From positions 2,294,001-2,358,000 of the forward strand of contig NZ_JAKIJS010000001.1 of assembly GCF_021608225.1 (NCBI RefSeq): DNA of 64,000 bases, in the 5' to 3' direction. The notes beneath the pieces are model-generated. The model searched no databases. It was not told the origin of the DNA and was given only the letters and a program-made list of their open reading frames with translations. Each line of letters opens with the position of its first letter. Positions within the stretch are counted from its first letter, which is position 1. The stretch is from Pseudalkalibacillus berkeleyi. Its GTDB lineage: Bacteria; Bacillota; Bacilli; Bacillales; Fictibacillaceae. This document shows, piece by piece, positions 52,178 to 62,121 of this stretch. A program made the translations under genes and the position numbers.

Positions 52178-53500
52178 TTAAAAAATGACTGTTGTGATCC
52201 ACCCGAACAGAATGAGTGGAATGTTGTAGTGTAAGAATGTTGGTACACATGTATCCCAAATGTGATTATGTTGTCCATCGGCATTCAGCCCTGCAGTAGG
52301 TCCCAGCGTACTGTCAGACGCCGGTGATCCTGCGTCTCCTAAAGCGCCAGCAGTTCCAACGAGCGCGACGATTGCTAGCGGACTGAATCCAAGCTCTTGT
52401 GCTAGCGGGACAAAAATCGTTGCAATAATTGGGATTGTCGCAAAGGACGAACCAATCCCCATTGTTACGAGTAAACCGACAAGTAACATAGATAATGCAG
52501 CGAGAACTTGGTTGCCAGCGAATAGATCGGCAGTTTGATTCACTAGGCTTTCAATATCACCCGTTTTTCGCATAACTTCTGCAAACCCAGCTGCTGTAAT
52601 CATGACAAAGCCGATGAACGCCATCATCTTCATTCCATCCGTAAAGATGACATCTGATTCTTTAATTGAGAATGCTCCTGAGAAAAAGAGGACGATGATA
52701 CCCGTTAACGCGCCCAAGATCATTGACTCAGTCAGAACTTGAACGACAACAGTTGCTATAATTGCAACAACTGCAAATCCAATTGTACGTTTTGTATAAG
52801 TGGATGTAATGCCTTCACTCTCACTTGCGATGTCTTTGTTTTCATATGTTCGAGGTTTACGATAAGAAATGAATAAGGCAATTAACAACCCAATCACCAT
52901 ACCGATTACGGGTAGAGCCATCGCTTTTGGAATCATAGACATTTCAATCGACAAACCGCTTTTCTCCATTTCCTTTTGGAGTATTTGGTGAAAAATTAAC
53001 CCAAATCCAACAGGAAGTAAAATGTATGGAGCTGTCAGTCCGAATGTGATCGATGACGCTAATGCTCTTCGATCCATCTTCAGCTCATTGAAAATGAGTA
53101 ACAATGGTGGAATTAATATCGGAATAAATGCGATATGGATCGGAATTAAATTTTGCGAAAAAATTGAGATTGTTATGATTACGAATAAAAGTAGCGCTTT
53201 TGATAAGGCTTTTCTTTTCGAATCGCCTTTTTGTTTCGTAATTTTCAATGCACCTGAAACGAGAAGCTCTGGTAGCCCTGTCTTCGATAAGCCTAATGCA
53301 AATGCACCAAGCAACGCGTAACTTAGCGCGATTGTAGCATTGTTTCCTAATCCTTCAGTAAAAACAGTAATGGTCTCATTTAATCCTAAGCCGCCCACTA
53401 ATCCCCCTGTCAGCGCACCTATTGCAAGTGCTAGGACAACCTGGACGCGCAATAAGCTCAACACGAGCATAATAAGCACGGCAATAACAACAGCATTCAT
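52178..53500 (-). CDS. yuiF: Na+/H+ antiporter family protein, YuiF-like
   Basis: A 440-residue protein with about 11-12 helices. The N-terminal part resembles the Na_H_antiporter N-domain (VVLALAIGALTGGLVGGLGL) and the C-terminal half the NhaC-like fold (LVTMGIGSSFATIPIIATIF, GDAGSPASDSTLGPTAGLN). B. subtilis yuiF lies next to the leucyl aminopeptidase gene yuiE, as here. Cation or amino acid transport is possible; the substrate is uncertain. Confidence 0.85.
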   Translation of the reverse strand: MNAVVIAVLIMLVLSLLRVQVVLALAIGALTGGLVGGLGLNETITVFTEGLGNNATIALSYALLGAFALGLSKTGLPELLVSGALKITKQKGDSKRKALSKALLLFVIITISIFSQNLIPIHIAFIPILIPPLLLIFNELKMDRRALASSITFGLTAPYILLPVGFGLIFHQILQKEMEKSGLSIEMSMIPKAMALPVIGMVIGLLIALFISYRKPRTYENKDIASESEGITSTYTKRTIGFAVVAIIATVVVQVLTESMILGALTGIIVLFFSGAFSIKESDVIFTDGMKMMAFIGFVMITAAGFAEVMRKTGDIESLVNQTADLFAGNQVLAALSMLLVGLLVTMGIGSSFATIPIIATIFVPLAQELGFSPLAIVALVGTAGALGDAGSPASDSTLGPTAGLNADGQHNHIWDTCVPTFLHYNIPLILFGWITTVIF

Positions 53501-53691
53501 GAAAATGACCTCCGAATCCTTTATCTTGTTAAATCACTAATATACTAAAACACGGAAATCAATTTAACATGCTTTCAGGAATGTGTCAATTCTGTTTAAT
53601 GAGGTTTCCATTGATTGCTAATGATAGGTGTTTTCAATCCTCCCATAAGCTTAATACCACTGGTCATTGTGTCTAGCATTTAAATGTAAAC

Positions 53692-53723
53692 AAAAAACCC
53701 CTCCGATCAATCGAAGGGGTTTC
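53692..53723 (-). terminator. Terminator of the aminopeptidase gene
   Basis: On the minus strand AAACCCCTTCGAT / ATCGGAGGGGTTT and T residues. Confidence 0.88.
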
Positions 53724-53734
53724 ATAAACGCTAT

Positions 53735-55234
53735 TTATTTCGTTTCAAATTTCTCTACGAGCTTGACGATTGAACGTGTAAGGACTCCTGTAGCGCCTTT
53801 CGGTCCTAAGTCACTCGCTTTATTGCTATAAGCTGTACCTGCAATATCTAAGTGAAGCCATGGCGTATCGCCAACAAATTCTGAGAGGAAGACGCCTCCT
53901 TGAATTGGATGTGCATTACGACCCGCTGAATTAACGAAGTCCGCTACGTTACTCGTTCGTAAAATTTTCTTATAAGGTCCGAACATTGGTAAGCGCCAAA
54001 CATATTCCCCAGCTTCTTCAGCTGATTGCTCAAACATGTCGAAGAATGCTTCATCATTACTCATAACACCTGAAGCAATATCTCCAAATGCAACGACTAC
54101 ACCGCCTGTTAGTGTAGCTAGATCCACTAAATGGGATGCACCTTGCTCTTTTGCGTAAGTGATGGCATCTGCTAAAATCAAGCGCCCTTCAGCATCAGTA
54201 TTCGTTATTTCTATTGTTTTCCCGCTCATTGAAGTGAGTACGTCACCTGGCTTCATGGCAGAACCGTTGATTAAGTTCTCACTTGAAGGAATAACGAACA
54301 TGATGTTCACGTCTGGCTTTAGTCTGCCAATAGACTCCATCGCACCAAGGACAGCTGCACTACCACCCATGTCAGACTTCATTTCATGCATATTAAGTGC
54401 AGGTTTCAATGAATATCCACCCGCGTCGAATGTAAGACCTTTACCTACGAAGGTAAGAACGTTATCCCAGTCTGCCTTCGCTTTGTATTTAACGACGATT
54501 AATTTCGCATCTTGTTCTGATCCAGCACTAACACCTAACAATGCACCCATGCCAAGTTCTTTCATGTCCGATTCTTCTAATACGTCATATTCGAAACCAT
54601 ACTTTTTGGCGATACCGACTGCTTGCTCGGCTAGATCTGTCGGTGTCAACATATTCCCAGGTGTGTTAACGAGGTCTCGTGCAACATTTGTTCCAGCTGC
54701 GTATGCTTCACCCTTTTTCAATGCTTCGTTTACTATTGAACTTTCTTGTTCTGAATAAATGTTGATGCTCTTCAGTACGTAGCGCTTATCATTTTTCTTT
54801 TCCTTGTAATCTTCGAATTGATAAGTTGCTAAAATAAACGCTTCAGAAAGTGCGTGAACCGTTTGTTGTAACCCTACTTCTTCTGTTAGGAATGAATCTA
54901 ATGCAATAACAACATCTGCTTGGTTATGTTGCTTTAATTCTTTTGCCGTTTTTCCGAGCGCATCTCTCACATTACGAAAAGTCGTATTCTTTCGTTGTCC
55001 TAAGCCAACGAAATAAATATTCTTAACCCCAAGTGCTCCTAATGTGTGTATACGGCTTACCTTCTTATGCTTGGCTGATAGGTCATCCGTTTTGAAAAGT
55101 TCAGTAATATGACCGTTTAATGCACGATCAATTTCCTCTACTATACCTACTGGCTTCTTATCATCAGCATATATACCAACGACTAGCGTATGTATATCTT
55201 GTTTTAAGTTCAAACTTTTTTTTACGGTAAACAT
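53735..55234 (-). CDS. pepA: Leucyl aminopeptidase, M17 family
   Basis: A 499-residue cytosolic metallopeptidase. The family signature NTDAEGRLILADAITYA is present, with the metal site GKGLTFDAGGYSLKP and the segment MKSDMGGSAAVLGAM. It trims N-terminal residues from peptides. Equivalent to B. subtilis yuiE by position beside yuiF and yuiD. The start follows AGGGGGAG. Confidence 0.95.
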   Translation of the reverse strand: MFTVKKSLNLKQDIHTLVVGIYADDKKPVGIVEEIDRALNGHITELFKTDDLSAKHKKVSRIHTLGALGVKNIYFVGLGQRKNTTFRNVRDALGKTAKELKQHNQADVVIALDSFLTEEVGLQQTVHALSEAFILATYQFEDYKEKKNDKRYVLKSINIYSEQESSIVNEALKKGEAYAAGTNVARDLVNTPGNMLTPTDLAEQAVGIAKKYGFEYDVLEESDMKELGMGALLGVSAGSEQDAKLIVVKYKAKADWDNVLTFVGKGLTFDAGGYSLKPALNMHEMKSDMGGSAAVLGAMESIGRLKPDVNIMFVIPSSENLINGSAMKPGDVLTSMSGKTIEITNTDAEGRLILADAITYAKEQGASHLVDLATLTGGVVVAFGDIASGVMSNDEAFFDMFEQSAEEAGEYVWRLPMFGPYKKILRTSNVADFVNSAGRNAHPIQGGVFLSEFVGDTPWLHLDIAGTAYSNKASDLGPKGATGVLTRSIVKLVEKFETK

Positions 55235-55283
55235 CGAACTCCCCCTAGATTTTTCTTTTATTATATCGAAATATTTCGATTAT

Positions 55284-55670
55284 CTAAACTTCTTCGCTCA
55301 AATACAGATAAATATGTGGTAAGGCAGGTAATGTTTCAACTTGTGAAAATGGAACTTGATCCAATTCAGCTGGTATAATAGACAAGCATTCACCCACATA
55401 AGAGGTCAATTCTTTTTTATTTAATCCCCAAAAATACTTTGGATACGGTTGAAAACATTCAAGTGAACGCTTGAACATGAGTCTTGCACCTTTTACATTA
55501 CCATATTCATAGTGATAAATCGCGACTGACATCTGTAGCAGTCCTTTTAAGAAAAGATTTTGCTTATCCGTCATCCAAATTTCTTCTAATAAATCATGAC
55601 AAGTATAGTAATCACCTTCATTGAAATGTATGAAGAACTCATAATATTCCATAGGATATTCAGACTTCAT
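55284..55670 (-). CDS. DUF309 family protein
   Basis: A 128-residue protein with the DUF309 pattern FNEGDYYTCHDLLEEIW, LKGLLQMSVAIYHYEYGN, and GARLMFKRSLE. Function unknown; the fold is helical. The ATG at 55670 is set by GGAGGAG; a TTG one codon upstream is less likely. Transcribed divergently from yuiD. Confidence 0.85.
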   Translation of the reverse strand: MKSEYPMEYYEFFIHFNEGDYYTCHDLLEEIWMTDKQNLFLKGLLQMSVAIYHYEYGNVKGARLMFKRSLECFQPYPKYFWGLNKKELTSYVGECLSIIPAELDQVPFSQVETLPALPHIYLYLSEEV

Positions 55671-55788
55671 CAAAATCTCCTCCTACTCTTATCATATCAT
55701 TTGCATATGTCATTCTAAATCCGGGTAATGATTAGTGAAGCGATATGGTAAACTAATATAAATGTTTTAAGGAAAGGAAGTTGCTTTC

Positions 55789-56271
55789 TTGGATGCACTA
55801 TTAACGAATTTTCCATTATGGGTCTCAATCTTTGCAATCTTATTTGCTCAAGCGATCAAAATACCGATTATGTATATTTCATCGAGAAAGCTTGAGTGGA
55901 GTTTGTTCTTCAGTACAGGAGGTATGCCAAGTTCTCATTCAAGTGGGGTTACCTCACTAACGACTTCTATTGGTTTAATTGAGGGCGTTGGTTCACCATT
56001 ATTTGCGATTACAGCAGTTTTCAGTATTATTGTTATGTATGATGCCAAAGGAGTCCGTTGGCAAGCCGGCGAACAAGCGGTTGTGTTGAACCAATTGGTT
56101 CGGGATTTTCAACATTTAACAACTGAAATTAAAAATTGGCCCAAAAAAAATGAGGAAGAAAAAAGAAGAGAGTTAAAAGAACTATTAGGGCATCGACCAA
56201 GTGAAGTGTTCTTCGGTGCGATACTTGGAATCGGTCTTAGCTTCGCGCTTTTTTATGTTTTTGTTCAGTAG
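55789..56271 (+). CDS. yuiD: Divergent PAP2 family protein, YuiD
   Basis: A 160-residue membrane protein with about four helices. The motif GGMPSSHSSGVTSLTTSIG and YDAKGVRWQAGEQA mark the DUF212/divergent PAP2 group, related to phosphatidic acid phosphatases but without the full catalytic set. TTG start at 55789 with GGAAAGGAAG upstream. It is followed after 12 bases by the cobalamin-binding-type gene. Confidence 0.9.
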   Translation: MDALLTNFPLWVSIFAILFAQAIKIPIMYISSRKLEWSLFFSTGGMPSSHSSGVTSLTTSIGLIEGVGSPLFAITAVFSIIVMYDAKGVRWQAGEQAVVLNQLVRDFQHLTTEIKNWPKKNEEEKRRELKELLGHRPSEVFFGAILGIGLSFALFYVFVQ

Positions 56272-56283
56272 GAGGAGATTGCT

Positions 56284-57111
56284 ATTCGAATTATCTCAAT
56301 ATGCCCAAGTAATACAGAGCTAGTTGAATACCTAGGTTTGACACATTGTCTTGTTGGGGTCGATGACTTTTCAGACTGGCCAAAGGAAATTGAAAGTCTT
56401 CCAAAGCTTGGTCCAGACCTTGATATCGATATGGATCGATTAGAATCGTTACAACCAGACTTGGTCCTCGCTTCACTCAGTGTACCTGGGATGGAAAAGA
56501 ATATAGAACGGTTAGAAGAACGGGGTATTCCTTATCATATTTTCAACCCAAATTCTCTCAAGGAAATCGGCGACGATTTATTGACACTTGGTGAACTTAC
56601 AAATCAAACAGAACGAGCGGAAAGGCTTGTTACCCACTACCGAAGTGTAATTGAACAATATCGCACCATTTCCAACACGGTGGTTGAAAAGCCGTCCCTA
56701 TATTGGGAATGGTGGCCTAAGCCTGTTTTCACACCAGGTGGCGTTAACTGGTTAACCGAAATTAGTGAACTTGCAGGTGCGAGGAACGCATTTGCTGATG
56801 AAAATGTTGCAAGTGTTCAGTCAGATTGGGAAACCGTTTGTAAAAGAGAACCAGATCACATTTGCCTCGTATGGGTAGGTGTTCAGACGAAAAAGGTTAA
56901 CCCTAAAATCCTTCAAAAGCGCCCGAATTGGGATCGAATGAAGGCGATGCAATTAAACCAGGTTCACGTTTTAGATGAGCCCTACTTTTGTAGACCTTCA
57001 CCAAGACTGATCGTCGGTCTTCAGAAAATTGCTGCCATCATTCATCCAGACAAGTATCCAGCCTATAATGAGCAAGAAGACGACCCATTATTACAAAAGG
57101 ACCGGCTATAA
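56284..57111 (+). CDS. BtuF-like cobalamin/metal-chelate binding protein, AUU start
   Basis: A 275-residue protein of the helical-backbone binding-protein fold (IRIISICPSNTELVEYLGLT, LPKLGPDLDIDMDRLESLQP, and GGVNWLTEISELAGARNAF). There is no ATG, GTG or TTG between the in-frame yuiD stop (56269) and a TTG at 56338, yet the conserved first strand is encoded before that TTG. An ATT at 56284, eight bases after AGGAGG, gives exactly the expected N-terminus, so the start is probably AUU. No signal peptide is present, so it is likely cytosolic, unlike true periplasmic-type receptors. The ligand is unproven. Confidence 0.75.
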   Translation: MRIISICPSNTELVEYLGLTHCLVGVDDFSDWPKEIESLPKLGPDLDIDMDRLESLQPDLVLASLSVPGMEKNIERLEERGIPYHIFNPNSLKEIGDDLLTLGELTNQTERAERLVTHYRSVIEQYRTISNTVVEKPSLYWEWWPKPVFTPGGVNWLTEISELAGARNAFADENVASVQSDWETVCKREPDHICLVWVGVQTKKVNPKILQKRPNWDRMKAMQLNQVHVLDEPYFCRPSPRLIVGLQKIAAIIHPDKYPAYNEQEDDPLLQKDRL

Positions 57112-57126
57112 GCCAGTCCTTTTTTT
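57095..57126 (+). terminator. Terminator overlapping the end of the binding-protein gene
   Basis: AAAAGGACCGGC / GCCAGTCCTTTT with the stop codon in the loop and a seven-T tail. Confidence 0.85.
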
Positions 57127-57136
57127 CGTTATGCAA

Positions 57137-57835
57137 TTAAGTACCTTCTGGTTTGAACATTTGATCTCGAAACACTTGCATAGACTCTTGTTCATTCAGT
57201 ACTTTGAGATCGTTCTCAGAGAGTTTTCCATTCCCTTTTGATATGATATATACTTCTAACTTCTTCTTGCCCCATTTTTCATAAACATCTTCTACTGTTT
57301 CATAGTAGAGATCGATTTTCTTCTTCTTAATAGCCGATCCTGTATCAGCCACAACACCGAATCCATAACCAGGAATCCAAAGAACACTACCGATCGGAAA
57401 TACCTTCGGATCCGCTGCAATCGTAGAGTATAGGTCCCGCTTGACCTTGACACCTGACTTTGTAATTCCGTAAGCTGGGTGACTCTTTGTTTTACCCGTT
57501 GACTCAACACCAGCCGTGTATCCTGTAGCTATAACTTCCACCTTCTTATATTGACTCTTATCTATGGTGTCTGCGAGTGTTTTTTCTTTTGCCATAACAT
57601 TGGATGACAACTCTAATGGTCTGTTTTTTACACTTAAGAGCTGTTTAAACATCAAACTGCTTTTCTTCTTCACTTGGTCGAAAGCCCTCGTATCAATCGT
57701 AATTTCCTTCGAATTTGCAAACCCGACGATTCCAGATGCCTCGACTCCTGATAGTTTCCCAACTGTTGTGAAGAGGGCTAGAACAAACAAGCAAGTCATA
57801 ACAGAGCGCTTCAAGATCGTTCTGATTAACTGCAT
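57137..57835 (-). CDS. yuiC: 3D-domain cell-wall lytic protein, YuiC
   Basis: A 232-residue exported or membrane-anchored protein with an N-terminal helix ([20 protein letters not shown]) and a C-terminal 3D domain: [39 protein letters not shown], and [19 protein letters not shown]. subtilis YuiC is a small lytic transglycosylase related to Rpf-type enzymes. The ATG at 57835 follows GAGGAG; the longer upstream ORF is not preceded by a site. Confidence 0.9.
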   Translation of the reverse strand: MQLIRTILKRSVMTCLFVLALFTTVGKLSGVEASGIVGFANSKEITIDTRAFDQVKKKSSLMFKQLLSVKNRPLELSSNVMAKEKTLADTIDKSQYKKVEVIATGYTAGVESTGKTKSHPAYGITKSGVKVKRDLYSTIAADPKVFPIGSVLWIPGYGFGVVADTGSAIKKKKIDLYYETVEDVYEKWGKKKLEVYIISKGNGKLSENDLKVLNEQESMQVFRDQMFKPEGT

Positions 57836-58154
57836 TTTTTCACTCCTCTCACGCCTAATCCTTTCCAAAACCACTGGAAAGTATTCCTTCAATCCTTTCG
57901 AATTCGAAAAATACCGATATTTTGAATTTTCTTCCAATAGACAAATACTTTAAAAAGCTCTTATGTATGAGCAAGTCCAAAATAGTGTCACACATCACTG
58001 AGATTCAAGGATAATAATCTTTTTCCAAAAGTATCTGTCATTAAAAGAGTCAACAGTTATGGTATGTACCACGTTTAATATAAAAGTAAACATAAAAAAG
58101 GTTGTCGAGTAATCTCGACAACCTTTGCGGTTATTGATTTAATGCGGTTTTCAG
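57836..58154. other. Intergenic region yuiC-yuiB
   Basis: About 320 bases without a gene. It holds the yuiB terminator at 58094-58126 and, presumably, the yuiC promoter. A GAATTCGAAA-like palindromic stretch lies near 57898; no confident promoter boxes. Confidence 0.4.
58094..58126 (-). terminator. Terminator of yuiB
   Basis: On the minus strand AAAGGTTGTCGAG / CTCGACAACCTTT and T residues. Confidence 0.9.
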
Positions 58155-58478
58155 TTAGAACATCTGGTATCCTCGGACTCTTAGCATCTTAATCGTGATA
58201 CCAGAAAGTATAGCTCCGAGTAATCCAAAAATAAGAACTAAAATATCGGAAAAGTGCAATCGAATCATATTATTTAATAAATCTTGGAAGGTTGCTCCTG
58301 GTGCTGTGAAATAATCAAGAAAATCAACTTTATCTATGATCATGACGACAACAACTGGATAAATAACAGCCATAACCCAAGTCATTCTTAACAACATATT
58401 GAGTAGAAAGCCGATTCCAAAGAACAAAACCATGAACAAAAGCATGGAGATGATTAGCGTAGGAATGGTTAACGGCAT
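58155..58478 (-). CDS. yuiB: YuiB-like membrane protein
   Basis: A 107-residue protein with three hydrophobic helices. The ATG at 58478 lies eight bases from AAAGGGG; a GTG three codons earlier overlaps this site. Function unknown. It sits between yuiC and yuiA as in B. subtilis. Confidence 0.85.
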   Translation of the reverse strand: MPLTIPTLIISMLLFMVLFFGIGFLLNMLLRMTWVMAVIYPVVVVMIIDKVDFLDYFTAPGATFQDLLNNMIRLHFSDILVLIFGLLGAILSGITIKMLRVRGYQMF

Positions 58479-58594
58479 AGTGGTCACCCCTTTATATCCA
58501 TTGACTAGTTTACTGCATTTATGATGACTGAGTCAATGCTATTGGAGGAGGATCCACCAGTTCAATTATTGATGTTCAAAAACCTGTCATAACT

Positions 58595-58732
58595 TTAGCT
58601 GTGTTTTCTGCCACTTCCACCACAATGATCACAAGTTTCAGAACCGCCTAAAAGTAGTTGAAAATATCCTACTCCTTTACAATACTGACACTTTACTGTT
58701 TGAGGATTGCGATGCTTTTGTTCATTTTTCAT
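58595..58732 (-). CDS. yuiA: YuiA-like zinc-finger mini-protein
   Basis: A 45-residue protein with two CxxCxGxG units of the DnaJ zinc-finger type (CQYCKGVGYF and CDHCGGSGRK), which should bind one zinc ion. The ATG at 58732 follows AGAGGTGG. Function unknown; conserved next to yuiB. Confidence 0.88.
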   Translation of the reverse strand: MKNEQKHRNPQTVKCQYCKGVGYFQLLLGGSETCDHCGGSGRKHS

Positions 58733-58882
58733 GTTAAGACCACCTCTTTGGTTTATTGTTTTAATTTTCTGATAATATACCAACGATTATGTTTTTTGAA
58801 AAATCTGAAATTAGGTCATATAGCTCCATGTAAACGTATACACGAGCTGTTTTCTTTTAAAATAGAGGTTTTTTGAACGTTT

Positions 58883-59368
58883 TTAAGGTAACTTGAATAT
58901 TTTATAATTTGTGTATCCAAATTGGGTTCCTGGGTTCAAATCGTGTGTCGAAAAGCCACTGTTGTGGGAGTCTTGACCAAGAAAAAAGTGAATCATGAGT
59001 GAAGATGCCGGGTCTGTTAATAATTTTGTCTTAGAAAAAAATCCAACCTCAGAAATTTCGCTCTCTTGTGCCATTAATTCGCCACCAATTGCATCCATTG
59101 TGAAGATTACCATATTATCACTGATCTCTTCTTCTATAACCCCAGAGCGGATCCCTATGACACCTGTAATTTCTGCGATAATCCCTGTTTCTTCAAATAC
59201 TTCTCTTTTCACGGCTTGATCAATCGTTTCACCTTCATCCACAAATCCTGCAGGAAAGGACCACTTTCCTTTTAAACCACCGTATTTCTTTTTTACGACC
59301 AGCCACTCCCCATTATGTTCAATGACACCTGCAACAGATAGCCAAACCTTCTCTCTCTTTCTTCCCAT
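58883..59368 (-). CDS. NUDIX hydrolase
   Basis: A 161-residue enzyme with an intact NUDIX box (GFVDEGETIDQAVKREVFEE, then TGI), preceded by the normal strand region (GGLKGKWSFPA). The start at 59368 follows TTGGAGG. It hydrolyses nucleoside diphosphate derivatives; the substrate is unknown. It is an intact counterpart to the broken NUDIX gene at 31.9 kb but clearly a different subgroup. Confidence 0.85.
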   Translation of the reverse strand: MGRKREKVWLSVAGVIEHNGEWLVVKKKYGGLKGKWSFPAGFVDEGETIDQAVKREVFEETGIIAEITGVIGIRSGVIEEEISDNMVIFTMDAIGGELMAQESEISEVGFFSKTKLLTDPASSLMIHFFLGQDSHNSGFSTHDLNPGTQFGYTNYKIFKLP

Positions 59369-59414
59369 GACGATTCCTCCAATAACATGCTTATGTAAAA
59401 ACAAGACAAACTAA

Positions 59415-59575
59415 GGTGATTACGCTTTATTCTCAGCTTATTTTCCAGTTTTGCTGATTATGGTGATTACACCTTATTCCCAACTTATTTCAACGCTTTG
59501 CTGATTATATGTGGTGATTACACCTTATTCCCAACTTATTTCAAGGCTTTGCTGATTATATGTGGTGATTACGCT
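59415..59575. repeat. 51-bp tandem repeat array, GGTGATTAC type
   Basis: Units begin at 59415, 59462, 59513 and 59564 with GGTGATTAC. The two central units (51 bp) differ at one base; the first is four bases shorter and more diverged, the last is truncated. A small palindrome GGTG-ATTA-CACC marks unit starts. The array lies 13 bases beyond the yumB terminator. Confidence 0.85.
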
Positions 59576-59587
59576 CGTTCTGAAATA

Positions 59588-59622
59588 AAAAAAGAGCGAA
59601 GTCATGTTAAGACTTCACTCTT
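59588..59622 (-). terminator. Terminator of yumB
   Basis: On the minus strand AGAGTGAAGTC / GACTTCGCTCT and seven T residues. Confidence 0.9.
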
Positions 59623-59639
59623 CATTGTATCAAATGTAA

Positions 59640-60839
59640 TTAGAATAATTTAAGCTTACCTTTTTTGACAACGAGTGGAATACCACCTAGTAAATATAGG
59701 TAACGGTTATCGATGATCTTCTTCATAGCAGATGCAGTTGCGCCATAAAGCTTCTTGTTACCGACTTTACCGATTGCTTCACCTTTACCAAGAGAAGCGA
59801 CAGTTCCTTTAATTTCAGGTACGAATGCTTCCAATTTCCCGTTATTAATTAACGTTTTCAAGTTACGAGCAACTGTGAACGATTGCTGAATCGCAATTTG
59901 AGCTGTTGGTGGGTATGGACGGTTGATTTCCTCATTAATAATCAATGCACAGTCACCTACGATAAAGACATGGTCTTTACCAGGGGCACGAAGGTCACTT
60001 TCAACCTTGATTCTTCCACGCATTGTTTCAAATCCAGAGTTTTCAACTATTGAGTTCCCACGGATCCCAGTGGTCCAAACAATTGTGTCAGCTTTGATTT
60101 CTTCTTCTTCAAGAATGACACTATCTTCTGTAACTTCTTTAATTGGCGTGCCTAGCATAAACTCGACACCTTTACGCTCCAGAAGGTTAACAGCATATTC
60201 AACAAGTTCTTCATCAAATCCTGGAAGAACAGTTGGTGCAGCTTCAGCACAGATGAGACGTACTTTTTCACGTGGTACATCAAAATCTGCACAAAGTTCA
60301 GGAATACGATCTGCCATTTCACCTATGAACTCAATACCAGTAAATCCAGCTCCAGCAACAACAATATTCAACATACCCTCTGAAGGGTTGTCCTCATTAT
60401 TATAGCTAGCGAATTGGTACTCGATGTGTTCTTTAATTTTACGTACAGTATCTACACTGCGAATGTTGAATGCATAGTCTTTAACACCCGGAATCCCAAA
60501 TGTTTCAGACTCAAATCCAAGTCCAATGACTAAGTAATCGTATGTTAATTCACCATTTTCAAGCTTAACTGTCTTGTTTGCATCATCAATAGATACAACT
60601 GTGTCTTGTACAAAATTAATGCGATTCGTATCAATAACATCCTTAATCGACATGCGAGTACGATCATGGTGTAACGTACCAGCAGCTGGTTCGTGTAACC
60701 AAGTTGTTTGATAGTGATAGTTATGTTTGTTGACAAGCGTAATTTCCGCTTCGTTCATCCCAAGTTCTTTTGTGAGACGAGTTGCGGTCATAATGCCGCC
60801 ATAACCAGCACCGAGAATGGCGATTTTTGGTCTACTCAT
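59640..60839 (-). CDS. yumB: NAD(P)/FAD-dependent oxidoreductase, type II NADH dehydrogenase-like
   Basis: A 399-residue flavoprotein with two dinucleotide folds ([17 protein letters not shown] near the start and [17 protein letters not shown] near 165) and the C-terminal FAD segment [12 protein letters not shown]. subtilis YumB is of this family and is encoded beside yumC, divergently as here. It probably feeds NADH electrons to menaquinone. The start follows AAAGGGTG. A sigma-A promoter lies at 60952-60979. Confidence 0.9.
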   Translation of the reverse strand: MSRPKIAILGAGYGGIMTATRLTKELGMNEAEITLVNKHNYHYQTTWLHEPAAGTLHHDRTRMSIKDVIDTNRINFVQDTVVSIDDANKTVKLENGELTYDYLVIGLGFESETFGIPGVKDYAFNIRSVDTVRKIKEHIEYQFASYNNEDNPSEGMLNIVVAGAGFTGIEFIGEMADRIPELCADFDVPREKVRLICAEAAPTVLPGFDEELVEYAVNLLERKGVEFMLGTPIKEVTEDSVILEEEEIKADTIVWTTGIRGNSIVENSGFETMRGRIKVESDLRAPGKDHVFIVGDCALIINEEINRPYPPTAQIAIQQSFTVARNLKTLINNGKLEAFVPEIKGTVASLGKGEAIGKVGNKKLYGATASAMKKIIDNRYLYLLGGIPLVVKKGKLKLF

Positions 60840-60951
60840 TTCTCATACACCCTTTTCTTTGTATTTATACTTTTGTCGGACAAATTGCACCATATAAAAT
60901 GAATCATATAAGTTTGTTACGTATTTCACGTACTAAGTCGTAATTTGTCAT

Positions 60952-60979
60952 AAATTATCCGTAATTGTCCCATTGTCAA
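60952..60979 (-). promoter_or_regulatory. Sigma-A-type promoter of yumB
   Basis: On the minus strand TTGACA (60979-60974), 16-base spacer, TAATTT (60957-60952). No Rex-type TTGTGAA/TTCACAA palindrome was found in the region. Confidence 0.55.
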
Positions 60980-61121
60980 TATTAGTGCTTTTCCTTTTAT
61001 TTTTCAACCCATTAAAGGAACTTTTTTGGGTAGGATACTATTACACAGTTTTTCCCTTTTCTTAACGCTTTATTAAGCTTATAATAATTACAACAACAGA
61101 TAATCGGGGGTGTAGAATGAT

Positions 61122-62114
61122 ATGACCGAACAAGACAATGTCTATGACGTAACAATCATAGGTGGAGGACCGACAGGACTGTTCACTGCATTTTACGGGG
61201 GCATGCGACAGCTCAAGGTAAAAATTATCGAAAGTATGCCTCAACTAGGTGGACAACTTGCCGCACTTTATCCTGAAAAGTACATATATGATGTAGCAGG
61301 ATTTCCGAAAGTACTTGCTCAAGATCTCGTGAACAATTTGAAAGAGCAAGCTTTTCAGTTCAACCCATCAGTAGCATTAGAACAATCTGTCCAAGAGGTT
61401 GAACAAATGGAAGACAAAACGTTCAAACTGACCACGGACAAGGAAACGCACTATTCGAAAACAGTAATTATTACTGCTGGAGTAGGAGCTTTCCAACCTA
61501 GACGATTAGAGCACGAAAATGCCAAAGAATACGAAGGTAAAAATCTACATTATTTCGTAGATGATCTCAATGCATTTGCAGGTCAAAAAGTCGTCGTATG
61601 TGGTGGTGGAGATTCTGCCGTGGACTGGGCGAATATGCTAGAACCGCTTGCAAAGGAAGTGACTTTGACACATCGTCGCGATAAATTCCGAGCGCACGAG
61701 CATAGCGTAGAACAGCTCATGAACTCAAAAGTGCAGATTAAAACACCATTCCAAGTAAAAGATATCATTGGTGATGACAAAGGCGTCAAGAAAGTCATAT
61801 TGAAGGAATCGAAAGGCGAAAATGAGGAAACGATTGAATGTGATTCCTTAATCGTCAACTATGGTTTCATTTCATCACTAGGACCGATTAAGGAATGGGG
61901 TCTCGATATTCAGAAGAACTCCATTGTCGTAAATTCTCGCATGGAAACAAATATCCCAGGCATTTATGCAGCTGGAGACGTTTGTACGTATGATGGAAAG
62001 GTCAAATTGATTGCAACTGGATTTGGAGAAGCACCAACAGCAATCAACAACGCGAAAGCATATATTGATCCGAAAGCAAAAGTACAACCGATGCATAGTA
62101 CAAGCTTATTCTAA
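61122..62114 (+). CDS. yumC: Ferredoxin/flavodoxin-NADP+ reductase, YumC type
   Basis: A 330-residue thioredoxin-reductase-like enzyme without the redox CxxC pair. FAD site: [24 protein letters not shown] site: [17 protein letters not shown]-terminal FAD segment [19 protein letters not shown]. It transfers electrons between NADPH and ferredoxin or flavodoxin. The start follows CGGGGGTG. A TATAAT box is at 61080-61085 with a weak -35. Confidence 0.93.
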   Translation: MTEQDNVYDVTIIGGGPTGLFTAFYGGMRQLKVKIIESMPQLGGQLAALYPEKYIYDVAGFPKVLAQDLVNNLKEQAFQFNPSVALEQSVQEVEQMEDKTFKLTTDKETHYSKTVIITAGVGAFQPRRLEHENAKEYEGKNLHYFVDDLNAFAGQKVVVCGGGDSAVDWANMLEPLAKEVTLTHRRDKFRAHEHSVEQLMNSKVQIKTPFQVKDIIGDDKGVKKVILKESKGENEETIECDSLIVNYGFISSLGPIKEWGLDIQKNSIVVNSRMETNIPGIYAAGDVCTYDGKVKLIATGFGEAPTAINNAKAYIDPKAKVQPMHSTSLF

Positions 62115-62121
62115 AATGATC

